Shown: positions 49,936-58,711, counted from the first letter of the stretch. The stretch is DNA of 64,000 nt from an uncultured Bacteroidales bacterium (GCA_937907165.1 CALCUH010000135.1:1-64000); one strand, 5' to 3'. The notes: generated by a model from the letters alone, not told the origin. Made by a program: numbers and translations.

Positions 49936-50448
49936 TTACTTAACATCAGAAGTAATATTGCAATGACTTCCGTGGAAAAGTTCTTTTGCAAGCTGCTCTG
50001 CGGTCTTTGTATCACAACCTCCAGGATTATTGAAAATGTCATCGTAGTACTGGACTACAACAGGTTCCATGAGAAGGTATTTCATTTTATCGGGGATAAG
50101 TCCATTCATTCGCATGCAGTGGCGAATCCCGTCATTTTCACCATCGAGGTATCCTGCGTAGTACTTATTCCCTTCGAGAAGGTAAGCAAGATCTTCTTCG
50201 CTGACGCCGGAAGGCTTTTCTTCGGTGTCACATTCGATGTTCACGGTAAGTCTTGCCGCATTCTTCGGGATGCAAAGAACCTTTTTCAGAATTTCACATT
50301 TCTTTTCATCGTGAACTGTAATAGTGAATTCATACTCATCTTCATCGATATCACCGACATCAATATCGGGATCACCTTCGAAAAATGCCTTTACCTTATG
50401 GTAAAAAGAAAATTCAGGTGCGCTCTTCTGCAACTTTTCATTATACAT
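49936..50448 (-). CDS. hypothetical protein, paralogue of the gene at 51737 (170 aa)
   Basis: Start ATG 50448 (MYNEKL) after AGGAGAG; the longer frame overlaps a tRNA-like sequence. 'FEGDPDIDV...LTVNIECD' and 'VVQYYDDIFNNPGGCDTKTAEQLAKELF' correspond to 'FGGDPELHI...LSINFEFD' and 'TVQYQSDDRFVPGGYSTSIVEKLIPVLF' in the protein at 51737. Both flank the Band-7 gene. Confidence 0.75.
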   Translation of the reverse strand: MYNEKLQKSAPEFSFYHKVKAFFEGDPDIDVGDIDEDEYEFTITVHDEKKCEILKKVLCIPKNAARLTVNIECDTEEKPSGVSEEDLAYLLEGNKYYAGYLDGENDGIRHCMRMNGLIPDKMKYLLMEPVVVQYYDDIFNNPGGCDTKTAEQLAKELFHGSHCNITSDVK

Positions 50449-50484
50449 ATTAGTATACTCTCCTATAAATAATAGATTAAAAAT

Positions 50485-50550
50485 CCTCGCTATCAGAATC
50501 GAACTGACGCCTCCGAATAGGCTCGGCATGCCACCATACATCAAACGAGG
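50485..50550 (-). ncRNA. tRNA-like fold, 66 nt, in the leader of the 170-aa gene
   Basis: Acceptor CCTCGTT/AGCGAGG with one G-T pair, T-arm GTCAG-TTCGATT-CTGAT, D-arm-like ATG/CAT, but the anticodon arm is CCGA-GCCTAT-TCGG with a 6-nt loop and the total is about six nt short. No CCA. Degenerate tRNA or a tRNA mimic in a 5' UTR. Hairpins CCGCC/GGCGG and GTCAG/CTGAC lie between it and the promoter. Confidence 0.5.
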
Positions 50551-50674
50551 TTGTGGGAGGTTTTTCTGTTGGTTATCCTCACTGCCCAACTACAGATATT
50601 TCATCATAAGCCGCCCCTGTTAGGCGGTTCACCATCGTCAGACTTCAACTGACCGTACCAATTGGTATGTACAC

Positions 50675-50703
50675 ATTATATCACAAGTATTTGTGTTTGT
50701 CAA
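50675..50703 (-). promoter_or_regulatory. sigma-A type promoter (minus)
   Basis: TTGACA (50698-50703), 17 bp, TATAAT (50675-50680), with TGTGATATAAT. Transcribes the structured leader, the tRNA-like element and the gene at 50448. Confidence 0.85.
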
Positions 50704-50748
50704 TACCTTTTCTAAAAAATATTTTATTTTTTTTTAACAAAAACGAAT

Positions 50749-51699
50749 TTACTTTCCGATATCAACGAGGACAGACGATGAGTCGCCAAGCATGGTTTCC
50801 GGCAGCTTGCCATCCCACTGTGTAATATAGAAGTATTTAATGAGTTCTGGCGTTAGAGATTCATTGATCGCCTTATTCTTTGCCGCCTCTTTTTGTCCGG
50901 TATATTCTGCTGCATCAGCATTAATCTTCTGGACCTCCAGATCAGCCTGCGCCTGAATTTTTGCAACTTCTGCGGCAGCGGCGGCTTCAATCTGCTTACG
51001 CTTCGCCTCCTGTTCGGCCTCCATAGTTTTCTGCTCCTGTTCGGTCTGTGCACGAAGCTTGTTCTGAGCAGCGACCTGTTTTGCTTCTACCGCATCGGTG
51101 AATGCGTCCGTAAAATCCAAATCCTCAATGGCAGATGAAACGATTTCAATATTATACGACTTAAGCGATTCGGTCAGCATTACTTCAATTTCCTGTGCAA
51201 GAGAATCACGCTGGCCGATGAGATTTTCAGCAGTATAGTGTGCCATAACAGTCTTCACTGCTTCGTTTACCGCAGGTGTAATCACAGTATCAAAATAATT
51301 TGTACCAACCGTTCGATAGAGATCCTGCGCGTTTGTTCTGCTAATCTGATAGTTTACAGTATATACAGTATTAACTTCCTGAATATCAGAGGAGAAACAT
51401 GCAAGATGAATAGTATTTTTCTGTACCCTGTTATCCATTTCGACAACACTACGCCACGGAGCCTTAAAATGTACACCGGCATCGAGAGTATAATCTTCAA
51501 CGTGGCCAAAAGTAGTTACGATACCAGTGTTACCGGTACCAACTGTGGTAACACAACCAAGAACAATTGCAAGAATACCAACGATAATTCCTGCCGTAAG
51601 AACACCAGCACCGATGCCCTTTTCATCACTGCAAAAGGCTACAACACCACCAATAATACCTGCGAGAATAAGAATGATACCGAAAACAAATCCAAACAT
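50749..51699 (-). CDS. Band-7/SPFH (prohibitin-like) membrane protein (316 aa)
   Basis: Two N-terminal membrane segments (about res 1-22 and 31-52), then the SPFH domain (NTGIVTTFGHVEDYTLDAGVHFKAPW...), followed by a long Ala/Glu/Gln/Lys coiled coil (res 205-285). Order and length match bacterial prohibitin/HflK-C-like proteins that form large ring assemblies in membranes. A phage copy is unusual; it may protect or remodel the host membrane. AGAGGTAAAAAGAA before ATG. Confidence 0.9.
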   Translation of the reverse strand: MFGFVFGIILILAGIIGGVVAFCSDEKGIGAGVLTAGIIVGILAIVLGCVTTVGTGNTGIVTTFGHVEDYTLDAGVHFKAPWRSVVEMDNRVQKNTIHLACFSSDIQEVNTVYTVNYQISRTNAQDLYRTVGTNYFDTVITPAVNEAVKTVMAHYTAENLIGQRDSLAQEIEVMLTESLKSYNIEIVSSAIEDLDFTDAFTDAVEAKQVAAQNKLRAQTEQEQKTMEAEQEAKRKQIEAAAAAEVAKIQAQADLEVQKINADAAEYTGQKEAAKNKAINESLTPELIKYFYITQWDGKLPETMLGDSSSVLVDIGK

Positions 51700-51736
51700 T
51701 TCTTTTTACCTCTTTCTCTATCCTTTTCTTTATACA

Positions 51737-52435
51737 TTAAATCGTATTCGTCGTATTACTATTTGCAGTATACGCAGTAGATGCAGAATCACACCACGAT
51801 ACAGAATGACCGTTGCAGACGCCGATTGTATTTGGCGTTAGTATATGTGCAGCGATGTTCAAGCACTTTGCTTCTCTCTTGTCTGTTGTGATATATTTAA
51901 GCCGTCTATATTGGGACTTAAACAGTACTGGAATAAGTTTTTCAACAATGGATGTTGAGTAACCACCGGGAACAAATCTGTCGTCTGACTGGTACTGAAC
52001 GGTCTCATCTTTAAAAATACACAACGTATGTTTTTCTTCCGTCATCGCTTCCGTTGCAACACGGATTCTGTCGAGATGCGGGTTTCCGTTGAAAATATCA
52101 TTAAGCCACACGGCCGCCTCTGTGGACAAGTCGGAATCAAATTCAAAATTGATACTGAGCCCCATGATATCATCTCGCATCGCTTTCGATAGCGCATCGA
52201 GTTTGTGATAGTTTTTAGACGAAATCGTGCAACTACGTGTTGAATCGTCGCACTTGGAGATGTGAAGCTCAGGATCTCCGCCAAACACTGCGACGAGAAT
52301 GTTATATGCTTCTGCATATCCGGGAAGCTTTTTTACCTCGTCCTTTTTTGCGAGACGCTTGTCAAATGCGAACGGAACATCCTGTTCTTCGCGCTCTTCA
52401 TTAACAATCTTTTCTTCTTTTGCTGTTTCTTTCAT
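51737..52435 (-). CDS. hypothetical protein, paralogue of the gene at 49936 (232 aa)
   Basis: GGAGG about 13 nt before ATG. N-terminal Glu/Lys-rich 40 residues, then the domain shared with the 170-aa protein, then a C-terminal extension with Cys/His and a Thr/Asn/Ser-rich tail. Unknown function. Confidence 0.75.
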   Translation of the reverse strand: MKETAKEEKIVNEEREEQDVPFAFDKRLAKKDEVKKLPGYAEAYNILVAVFGGDPELHISKCDDSTRSCTISSKNYHKLDALSKAMRDDIMGLSINFEFDSDLSTEAAVWLNDIFNGNPHLDRIRVATEAMTEEKHTLCIFKDETVQYQSDDRFVPGGYSTSIVEKLIPVLFKSQYRRLKYITTDKREAKCLNIAAHILTPNTIGVCNGHSVSWCDSASTAYTANSNTTNTI

Positions 52436-52483
52436 AATTAATTTATAACCTCCATGTATTTTTATGCATTTTTATGCATATTT

Positions 52484-52771
52484 TTACAATTTATCTGCAT
52501 TGAACAGAATACACTTCGCGCAATGATTGCTACCCCACCCTGCACATTGCGTTTCCCAATCTATGCCACAGTTCTCCGGGAACGGACAATGGTGCCAGTT
52601 ACACGCTATGAACTTCGCCATATCATAATTTGGTTTATCAGATTTTTGCTCTGGAACTTCTGCACTTTTTATAAAATCAATAATATGATATTTTGTAAAG
52701 ACGTCAGATCCAGTGCGGTCTGCATACATATCGATGCAATTAATCAATACGTCACTGTCGATAAGTGGCAT
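52484..52771 (-). CDS. cysteine-containing small protein (95 aa)
   Basis: Start ATG 52771 after GGAGGC; preceded by GTG. Residues 1-50 helical (DVLINCIDMYADRTGSDVFTKYHII), then CNWHHCPFPENCG...CAKC, likely one zinc site. Similar layout occurs in several small phage proteins here. Confidence 0.7.
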   Translation of the reverse strand: MPLIDSDVLINCIDMYADRTGSDVFTKYHIIDFIKSAEVPEQKSDKPNYDMAKFIACNWHHCPFPENCGIDWETQCAGWGSNHCAKCILFNADKL

Positions 52772-52813
52772 CACTACGCCTCCTCATACGTGTTCTCTTT
52801 ATCTTGCGAGGAT

Positions 52814-52842
52814 ATTATATCACAAATATTTGTATTTGTCAA
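52814..52842 (-). promoter_or_regulatory. sigma-A type promoter (minus)
   Basis: TTGACA (52837-52842), 17 bp, TATAAT (52814-52819), with TGTGATATAAT. Drives the gene at 52771. Confidence 0.85.
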
Positions 52843-52870
52843 TAGCCTTTTTTAAATTTTTTTTAAAAAA

Positions 52871-53215
52871 TTAAATATTTGTTATGGATATGCCAGAAAT
52901 CGTAAATCCTTCAACGACGCCTTGCTTACTGCGTTTATTGATAATGAGTTCTGGATCCATGTTAAAAAACGCACCATTCATTTTCATTGAAAACTCGTGC
53001 AATTTTTCGTCAAAGTTTTCACTACCATCTACCGGAGTCGCATAACCAACAATATGTCCTCCATCATCGTCGTCTACTATAAGCGGCACCTTGTTATTGT
53101 CGAGTTCTCGAATTGAATCTTCGATAGCCTTTCTACTGATGATCATTCCGTTTGCATTCGGAACGTCGAACTTCATTGAGATGGGTATCTCTACATATTT
53201 ACCAATATTTTCCAT
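52871..53215 (-). CDS. hypothetical protein (114 aa)
   Basis: GGAGGCTATTAAA before ATG. Beta-rich: FDVPNANGMIISRKAIEDSIREL and VVEGFTISGISITNI are reminiscent of short phage proteins distantly like prohead-protease N-termini, but no catalytic triad is visible. Unknown. Confidence 0.7.
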   Translation of the reverse strand: MENIGKYVEIPISMKFDVPNANGMIISRKAIEDSIRELDNNKVPLIVDDDDGGHIVGYATPVDGSENFDEKLHEFSMKMNGAFFNMDPELIINKRSKQGVVEGFTISGISITNI

Positions 53216-53268
53216 TTTAATAGCCTCCGATAAATTTTGTAAATAAAATACAGATTTTATCTACCAAA

Positions 53269-53388
53269 CTATACAATATATGGTATACATGATGAGCAGA
53301 CACCACAATATATAGTATGCGTTTTATCTATTTGTCGTGTTTTTCCGGCTAATTTTACAATTTTACCAATTTTAGCCAAATTCCTCAT
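53269..53388 (-). CDS. possible 39-aa peptide with CGVCSSC motif
   Basis: ATG 53388 overlaps the stop of the upstream gene (TAATG) but has no ribosome site. Basic N-terminus (RNLAKIGKIVKLAGKTR) then a CxxCxxC motif. Translational coupling is plausible; still speculative. Confidence 0.3.
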   Translation of the reverse strand: MRNLAKIGKIVKLAGKTRQIDKTHTIYCGVCSSCIPYIV

Positions 53389-53900
53389 TATTCTTTATAA
53401 TCAATTGGCTGAATCAAAAGATAATCGTCTGAAACAAACCATGATGTCCATGGGTTATTGTGATAATATCTATAATTATACACCATCTTATTGAAAGATA
53501 GAATATCATCATACAAAAGCTCATTACCAATATCCGGTTTTTCTTCCAGTCTGTAAATGAGTTGTTCGCGCTCCATCGTCATCATATCAATGTCTTTTTC
53601 GACAACTCGCGGCAACCTACATACAAGTAAAATAGATCCAACGATCAGAACAACAACAATGAATACAATAAACACACCGGTAAACCAACCGATAATATCG
53701 TCATAATCAATATTATCGTACCATTTTTCCTTCTTCTTCAGAAGTGTTTTGTCCTTGGCATCATTGATATCTTTTAAATGAGAATGATACTTCCAATATT
53801 CGTCTCTACATTTTTTACCATATCGTTTGAGAAGGCTGAAAACAATCATACCAGCAAGCGAAATAACAAAAGTCCCAAATGCAAACAATGTAATAATCAT
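53388..53900 (-). CDS. two-pass membrane protein (170 aa)
   Basis: Membrane segments at about residues 3-24 and 71-95; charged cytoplasmic loop between, soluble acidic C-terminal domain rich in Tyr/Trp. ATGA overlap with the phosphatase upstream. Unknown. Confidence 0.75.
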   Translation of the reverse strand: MIITLFAFGTFVISLAGMIVFSLLKRYGKKCRDEYWKYHSHLKDINDAKDKTLLKKKEKWYDNIDYDDIIGWFTGVFIVFIVVVLIVGSILLVCRLPRVVEKDIDMMTMEREQLIYRLEEKPDIGNELLYDDILSFNKMVYNYRYYHNNPWTSWFVSDDYLLIQPIDYKE

Positions 53901-54679
53901 TTTTTAATCTCCTTATCTGCCACATCTAAAACAACAACGTTCACTTTGTGGCTATACGCTGTACAGGCGTCAATACAACATATCCCATCACCATACCACG
54001 GGCTAAAATCTGCCTTGGTTTCGTTTGTATCAAATTCGACTCCTGTCTTTTCTATATATTTTCTTGGCCAACTGCAATGCCAGTGACCACAAAAAATAGT
54101 ACAACCATCAATTCTTACGCCATTCTGCCAAGCATCTGCGCCGTTTATCCACCTCGCCCGATCCCAGTCCCCGCGTTCCCAATTTTCATCAAATGTATAT
54201 ACCAAATCTCGTGCATGGTATTTATTAGGATCGTTTATTTTGCATGGAATCCACCCATGAACAAATACATTATTTTTTATTTTGGCATAATCTATCACTG
54301 ATTCCATATACCTGTTTAACTCTTTGTTATGGCGTACTTTGTTAAACATATCGTATATATTAAACGTCGTTAATCCATAATCGCCAATATCGGAAACCGT
54401 TTGAGCGGTTCCATTGTGATAGTCGTGTTGTAGAAAATCGCCGCGATCCAAACATTCGTTAAGAAGAACCTCGTGATTCCCACAAATCAAAAATTTCCTA
54501 TTGTCTGGTATACCATTCACAAATTTAAGACATTGCATTGGCTTTGTGCCTCGATCAAGTAGATCGCCGCAGCTTACTATAATATGATCTGGATTATTAA
54601 TATCAAAACCGGCATTATTTAGTGCGAGTTGCAATTCATCGTAAAAGCCATGGACGTCTGAAAATATAAAAAGTTTCAT
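53897..54679 (-). CDS. calcineurin-like metallophosphatase (260 aa)
   Basis: FSDVHGF (res 5-11), CGDLLDRG (res 37-44), ICGNHEVLL (res 64-72), and a C-terminal FCGHWHCSW: the D-x-H, GDxxDRG, GNHE and GHxH blocks of the phage/PPP-type serine/threonine phosphatases (lambda PP family). It could dephosphorylate proteins or cleave Ap4A. GAGGCATAATATGTA before ATG. Confidence 0.9.
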   Translation of the reverse strand: MKLFIFSDVHGFYDELQLALNNAGFDINNPDHIIVSCGDLLDRGTKPMQCLKFVNGIPDNRKFLICGNHEVLLNECLDRGDFLQHDYHNGTAQTVSDIGDYGLTTFNIYDMFNKVRHNKELNRYMESVIDYAKIKNNVFVHGWIPCKINDPNKYHARDLVYTFDENWERGDWDRARWINGADAWQNGVRIDGCTIFCGHWHCSWPRKYIEKTGVEFDTNETKADFSPWYGDGICCIDACTAYSHKVNVVVLDVADKEIKK

Positions 54680-54685
54680 TACATA

Positions 54686-55006
54686 TTATGCCTCCATTAT
54701 CTTAAGCAGTCTTTTATAATTCTTCTTTCGAATTCTCCGGTTTTTACCATGCTCTGCGAGCTTGGCAATCTTTGTTCTGCAAGAAGAAGAAATGATATAA
54801 TCATATATACCACACATTTTGTGTAATGACATTGTATCAATGCTATTTATCCTGATCTCGGCAGAGAATGTTGATGTACTCATCAGATTGTCTACTCTCT
54901 TATTTTCTACAACATCTATTTCTGCCAACGCTGTATCAACAATATCAATATATTCTCCAGATGGCATCTTATATTTAATTACACAGTTATCAAGTTGTTT
55001 CATCAT
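54686..55006 (-). CDS. hypothetical protein (106 aa)
   Basis: Start ATG 55006 (MMKQLD) 10 nt after AGGAGG. Ends in a very basic tail (GKNRRIRKKNYKRLLK), suggesting nucleic-acid contact. Unknown. Confidence 0.7.
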   Translation of the reverse strand: MMKQLDNCVIKYKMPSGEYIDIVDTALAEIDVVENKRVDNLMSTSTFSAEIRINSIDTMSLHKMCGIYDYIISSSCRTKIAKLAEHGKNRRIRKKNYKRLLKIMEA

Positions 55007-55053
55007 TACAATTACGCCTCCTGCGTCCGTAATAGTATTCATGAAAATGTCCT

Positions 55054-55305
55054 CTACTCTATTTCTATATTATCTCTAGACATACTAAAACCACAATTAG
55101 GGCAGTAGTTTGAAACAGATAATAAGTTTTCATGACCACAATGTGTACACTTATACCCAGCCATTACAAAATACTTTGGCTCCGAACCTTCTAAGCAAGG
55201 TATTTTAATTTTTACAGAAGATGGAACCCACTCAGCAGAATTCTTTGCAGAATTCTTTTTATAAAATGATGCAAAATGCTTTATTGTTTCTGATAGATTT
55301 TTCAT
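55054..55305 (-). CDS. zinc-ribbon protein (83 aa)
   Basis: GAAGGAGTATTAAAC before ATG. C-terminal YKCTHCGHEN...NYCPNCGFSM is a classic zinc ribbon. N-terminal helix is basic. Confidence 0.75.
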   Translation of the reverse strand: MKNLSETIKHFASFYKKNSAKNSAEWVPSSVKIKIPCLEGSEPKYFVMAGYKCTHCGHENLLSVSNYCPNCGFSMSRDNIEIE

Positions 55306-55344
55306 GTTTAATACTCCTTCCGCTCCTATTCTCCAATTCCATCC

Positions 55345-55575
55345 TTAATCATCCACCTGATCGGCAAGCCCGCAAGAATCATCGCTATCACAATAACCAT
55401 AATATTTTCCTAAATCAAAAGCTGCCCTGATTAATTCCAAAGCAGAGGTCTTCCAAATAAATTTGTTGTTTTCATGATCACAGTGCTCACAGCGTGCAGC
55501 ACTACCATTGCCTATACACATGTCGCAATTATGCGGAAGCTGATCGGCAATTTCTTTAAATTCTTTTCTTGTCAT
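55345..55575 (-). CDS. cysteine-rich small protein (76 aa)
   Basis: AAGGAATAACC before ATG. CDMC...RCEHCDHEN early and two cysteines at the end; central helix ELIRAAFDLGKYYG. Unknown. Confidence 0.7.
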   Translation of the reverse strand: MTRKEFKEIADQLPHNCDMCIGNGSAARCEHCDHENNKFIWKTSALELIRAAFDLGKYYGYCDSDDSCGLADQVDD

Positions 55576-55577
55576 GG

Positions 55578-55796
55578 TTATTCCTTGTTCATTAAGTCAT
55601 TAACAATTCGATCAAATGCATCTCTCTGTTTTTCCAGTGCTTCAAGTTTTGCAAATTCATTTTCAACTTCGCGCAAAGCAAAACAATTTAATGCTTCCAA
55701 AGCATCTGCAATCCTCGGTTCCTCTTGTCCGTATTTTGCTACACAGTTTACTTGTTTAGCTTTAAAATAACTAATTGTTTTTTCTAAATCGTCCAT
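55578..55796 (-). CDS. small helical protein (72 aa)
   Basis: AGGAGG about 14 nt before ATG 55796. Wholly helical, acidic (EVENEFAKLEALEKQRDAF). Two nt upstream of the next start. Unknown. Confidence 0.65.
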   Translation of the reverse strand: MDDLEKTISYFKAKQVNCVAKYGQEEPRIADALEALNCFALREVENEFAKLEALEKQRDAFDRIVNDLMNKE

Positions 55797-55799
55797 AAT

Positions 55800-56174
55800 T
55801 TACTTCTGCTCCTCCTTATACAAGCTGTTAAGCAAATTCATTCTTTCATCAAGATTTTTCAATGCTTCTTCTTCACTATTATATTCTTCTGACCACAAGT
55901 CAACTTCGATAGTATCATACACAATAACGTGTCTAAAAGCTCTCCAAATATCATTCCTAATTTGATGCTCGGTATAGATATTATCACCGGCATCTGACCA
56001 TGGATGATTTAAAAAGTAAGTAAATCTTTTACCGCAATCGCAGTAGTCAAAACAATTATTTTCTTTGTCAAAAGTTTCTATGTAAACTTTATTGGTTTCA
56101 TTCTCGATCACAACATTATATTCATCTGGACAATCGATAATTATTCCTAGAGGTTTTGTATTCTTGAATTCCAT
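55800..56174 (-). CDS. hypothetical acidic protein (124 aa)
   Basis: GGGAGAGATCATAA before ATG. Acidic and aromatic, with CDCG in the middle and a helical acidic C-terminus. Unknown. Confidence 0.7.
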   Translation of the reverse strand: MEFKNTKPLGIIIDCPDEYNVVIENETNKVYIETFDKENNCFDYCDCGKRFTYFLNHPWSDAGDNIYTEHQIRNDIWRAFRHVIVYDTIEVDLWSEEYNSEEEALKNLDERMNLLNSLYKEEQK

Positions 56175-56210
56175 TTATGATCTCTCCCATCTACATCTTG
56201 TTGACATTGC

Positions 56211-56534
56211 TTATTTCTCCATTACAAACTCATAAATCTGTTTATCAAGCCAGCCAATAAACCTATAGCAGTCGCACTTGCTTTGACCTGCATATTCCTC
56301 AGGAAGCTCTATCGTTTTGCTCCAGCTGAGTTCTTCCATATCATACTTATCATATACACTGAACTTAAGAATAAGCGTGCTGTAGTTATTTACAATACGT
56401 GCCGTAACGCCTTCATTTTCTTTTATACCACGCCCGTCAATACCGTATAAACACCAAGCTTTTTCATCACCATTCCACTCAAAACCGTATTGCTCGATAT
56501 AATGCCTTAGATGCTGGTCGTGAAGATAGTCCAT
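56211..56534 (-). CDS. hypothetical protein (107 aa)
   Basis: GAGGTAAAAAGTTA before ATG, which overlaps the upstream stop (TAATG). Alpha/beta protein with CDCYRF. Unknown. Confidence 0.7.
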   Translation of the reverse strand: MDYLHDQHLRHYIEQYGFEWNGDEKAWCLYGIDGRGIKENEGVTARIVNNYSTLILKFSVYDKYDMEELSWSKTIELPEEYAGQSKCDCYRFIGWLDKQIYEFVMEK

Positions 56535-56716
56535 TAACTTTTTACCTCTTCTTTTATTATTTTAAAATGACGTCTATGTATAGGATTGTTATTATAAAAA
56601 CATTTACATAATTCATCTGCCGCTTTATTGGCTGCTTCTTCTGTAGCATACACACCAGAAAATACATCATAAAACTCTTCAAAGTCAGTATCTAAAAGAA
56701 TATATACATATTGCAT
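56534..56716 (-). CDS. small protein of the 'VYILLDTD' type (60 aa)
   Basis: ATGAGGTGAAAAAATA before ATG. Begins QYVYILLDTD and continues with a VYATEEAANKAADEL helix, a common short phage domain of the strand-strand-helix type. Function unknown. Confidence 0.7.
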   Translation of the reverse strand: MQYVYILLDTDFEEFYDVFSGVYATEEAANKAADELCKCFYNNNPIHRRHFKIIKEEVKS

Positions 56717-56797
56717 TATTTTTTCACCTCATGTAAGGAAGTTTCAAATATGTGTTCATACAGCACCCATATATTAAGTGTAAAATGGTGTTCCATA

Positions 56798-57082
56798 TTA
56801 AATCTTTAGTCTCCAAATATTTTCTTTCATGATGCTATCAAGGCCCTTCCCAGTAAATCCATCGGTAATACCTTTATCGATAAGTTCTTGCGCAGTCTCC
56901 ACCTGATGCTCCATCACGAAGTTTGCAAACCCATCAACACTAATCGTATGAACTGATTCTGTCTCAAGTGGTTTATCTACTACAACGAGTCCACAGACAA
57001 GATAACTATATTTACCGTCTGTCTTTGTAGCATTTTCCATATCTCGCACAAAGAGTTGACCACCTTTAATTTGAAAAGCCAT
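56798..57082 (-). CDS. hypothetical protein (94 aa)
   Basis: CGGAGGAAAGAAAA before ATG; first gene after promoter 57115. Beta-rich first half, helical second half. Unknown. Confidence 0.7.
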   Translation of the reverse strand: MAFQIKGGQLFVRDMENATKTDGKYSYLVCGLVVVDKPLETESVHTISVDGFANFVMEHQVETAQELIDKGITDGFTGKGLDSIMKENIWRLKI

Positions 57083-57114
57083 TTTTCTTTCCTCCGAATT
57101 ATTATTGTACCTAT

Positions 57115-57143
57115 ATTATATCACGGCAATCTGGTTTTGTCAA
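57115..57143 (-). promoter_or_regulatory. sigma-A type promoter (minus)
   Basis: TTGACA (57138-57143), 17 bp, TATAAT (57115-57120), CGTGATATAAT at the -10. Confidence 0.85.
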
Positions 57144-57173
57144 GCGATTTTTTAAAAAAGATCGCCTTGAATT

Positions 57174-57578
57174 TCACCGAATTGCATAATTAACACATCC
57201 CTTAATCTTATCTTCTGACATGCTTGCTAATTTTGCTTCTGCTTCTTCTTTGGTGAGAAAATAAGTATTACCAATAGTGATACCGGTATGATATTTTGCA
57301 GGAACCACTCTGGATTTATTTTTCCCATAGGAACAATCTGTACATGTTCCCCAAGCCAATGGACAATGCTGAGTGTCGCATCTCCAAGCAAACTCTATTT
57401 TCCAAATATCTGTACCGATAGGGCAAGGGAGAATATTAACCAGTTGTTTATTAAGGAATGAATTACAACGGTACTCTGCAGCGTCATAATAATAGACAAT
57501 ATTTTCTGTGTCATCAAATCTATCATAAGAATGACAATAATGGCACACTTTATGGTAAAAGCAATTATTACAATTCAT
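57174..57578 (-). CDS. cysteine-rich protein (134 aa)
   Basis: AGGAAGTGTAACAC before ATG. CNNC..VCHYC at the N-terminus and CDTQHCPLAWGTCTDC in the centre; C-terminal helix with EEAEAKLASM, a layout found in several clostridial small phage proteins. Zinc-binding by inference. Confidence 0.75.
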   Translation of the reverse strand: MNCNNCFYHKVCHYCHSYDRFDDTENIVYYYDAAEYRCNSFLNKQLVNILPCPIGTDIWKIEFAWRCDTQHCPLAWGTCTDCSYGKNKSRVVPAKYHTGITIGNTYFLTKEEAEAKLASMSEDKIKGCVNYAIR

Positions 57579-57581
57579 GTG

Positions 57582-58337
57582 TTACACTTCCTCCCAACCA
57601 TTTCTCTGGATTATTCTTCTCATATAATTATTATCAATATTACTATATTCTGTATAAGGTATTCTAATAAGTGGAATATTATTTTCTTCACACCATTGAT
57701 TTTTATAATTATCTCTTAATATAATATCTTTATATCCATATCTATCATCACCAACTTCGTGAAAATGTTGCTCACCATCATATTCAATAAGGATATTTTG
57801 TTCTGGCAAATAAAAGTCAAATATCAATTGACGACCGGTTTCTGGGAATATGCAGCTTTCAAATCGTTTTTGAGTTATAAATGGTATTTGTATCTGAATA
57901 AGAGATGAAATAATTCTCTCTTCGCCTTTTGATTTGGCGCATCCGCAAGAAATAGTAGATTCATTAGGTCTTGTGAGATTAGAGGTAGATACATAGACGC
58001 TATTGCCACAAGAACATTCGCATTCCCAAATAATACCGCCCTTATTATATCGCTTTCCACTATCTGCTTTTACAGTTAATCTACCGAATACTTGACCAAT
58101 TAAATTGCTTGCTCTGTTTTTCCCAGCTTGCAGCAAAATTTCTTTTTTCTTACAGCCGCAGGATACAATATACCCATTACGTAAACTATCACCACGCGCG
58201 ACAATGGTTTTCCCACATTCACACATGCACTCCCATGCAACATGACTACGCCCATTAGGAGTCTGAATATTTTCTGCTTGCTTTATAACTTGTAATCTAC
58301 CAAAAGTCTTGCCTGTTAAATCAATTTTCTTCGGCAT
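57582..58337 (-). CDS. EDxHD (Vsr-like) homing endonuclease (251 aa)
   Basis: Start ATG 58337 (MPKKID) after AAGGAG. Two N-terminal zinc-containing repeats (GKTFGRLQVI...CECGKTIV...SCGC and GQVFGRLTVK...CSCGNSVY...SCGC) followed by a nuclease domain with FDFYLPEQNILIEYDGEQHF near residue 180 and IPLIRIPYTEY. This is the architecture of the I-Bth0305I/EDxHD group. Two nt of spacing to the next gene suggest a clean invasion between genes. Confidence 0.88.
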   Translation of the reverse strand: MPKKIDLTGKTFGRLQVIKQAENIQTPNGRSHVAWECMCECGKTIVARGDSLRNGYIVSCGCKKKEILLQAGKNRASNLIGQVFGRLTVKADSGKRYNKGGIIWECECSCGNSVYVSTSNLTRPNESTISCGCAKSKGEERIISSLIQIQIPFITQKRFESCIFPETGRQLIFDFYLPEQNILIEYDGEQHFHEVGDDRYGYKDIILRDNYKNQWCEENNIPLIRIPYTEYSNIDNNYMRRIIQRNGWEEV

Positions 58338-58388
58338 TTTATTCACTCCTTCTTTTTCTTTCTAATATAAAGTAAGATCGAGTGAATA

Positions 58389-58709
58389 TTACTCTACAAT
58401 TTTCCAACCATTTCTTCGACAAATTGCTTCCATATTCATTCTACCAACCACATTCATAGAATGTATATGGATAGGATAATCTCTACCCGTTTCCTCAAGC
58501 CAGTCAAGCAGTTTGATATAATCACCGCCATACTTTGCATATTCTCCTGCGTCGTGATCAATATCAATAAGTTCGATTGCATATCCATCAATCAAAAATC
58601 TGATAGTATAATCCTCGCATCTTTCAATGAATTGAATTGCATCGTTTACACTCTTGCACCAAATGTATCCTTTTGGTGCAGGTCTTACATCATCAATCCA
58701 AAGTTTCAT
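58389..58709 (-). CDS. cyclic-phosphate-processing receiver-like domain protein (106 aa)
   Basis: MKLWIDDVRPAPKGY at the start, then ELIDIDHDAGEYA and LEETGRDYPIHIHSMN are the hallmarks of the cREC/REC-like domain found next to RNA-repair genes. Here the RNA ligase and kinase lie 4-5 kb upstream in the same direction. Likely acts on RNA ends with 2',3'-cyclic phosphate; the catalytic mechanism is not established to my knowledge. Start ATG 58709. Confidence 0.8.
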   Translation of the reverse strand: MKLWIDDVRPAPKGYIWCKSVNDAIQFIERCEDYTIRFLIDGYAIELIDIDHDAGEYAKYGGDYIKLLDWLEETGRDYPIHIHSMNVVGRMNMEAICRRNGWKIVE

Positions 58710-58711
58710 AA

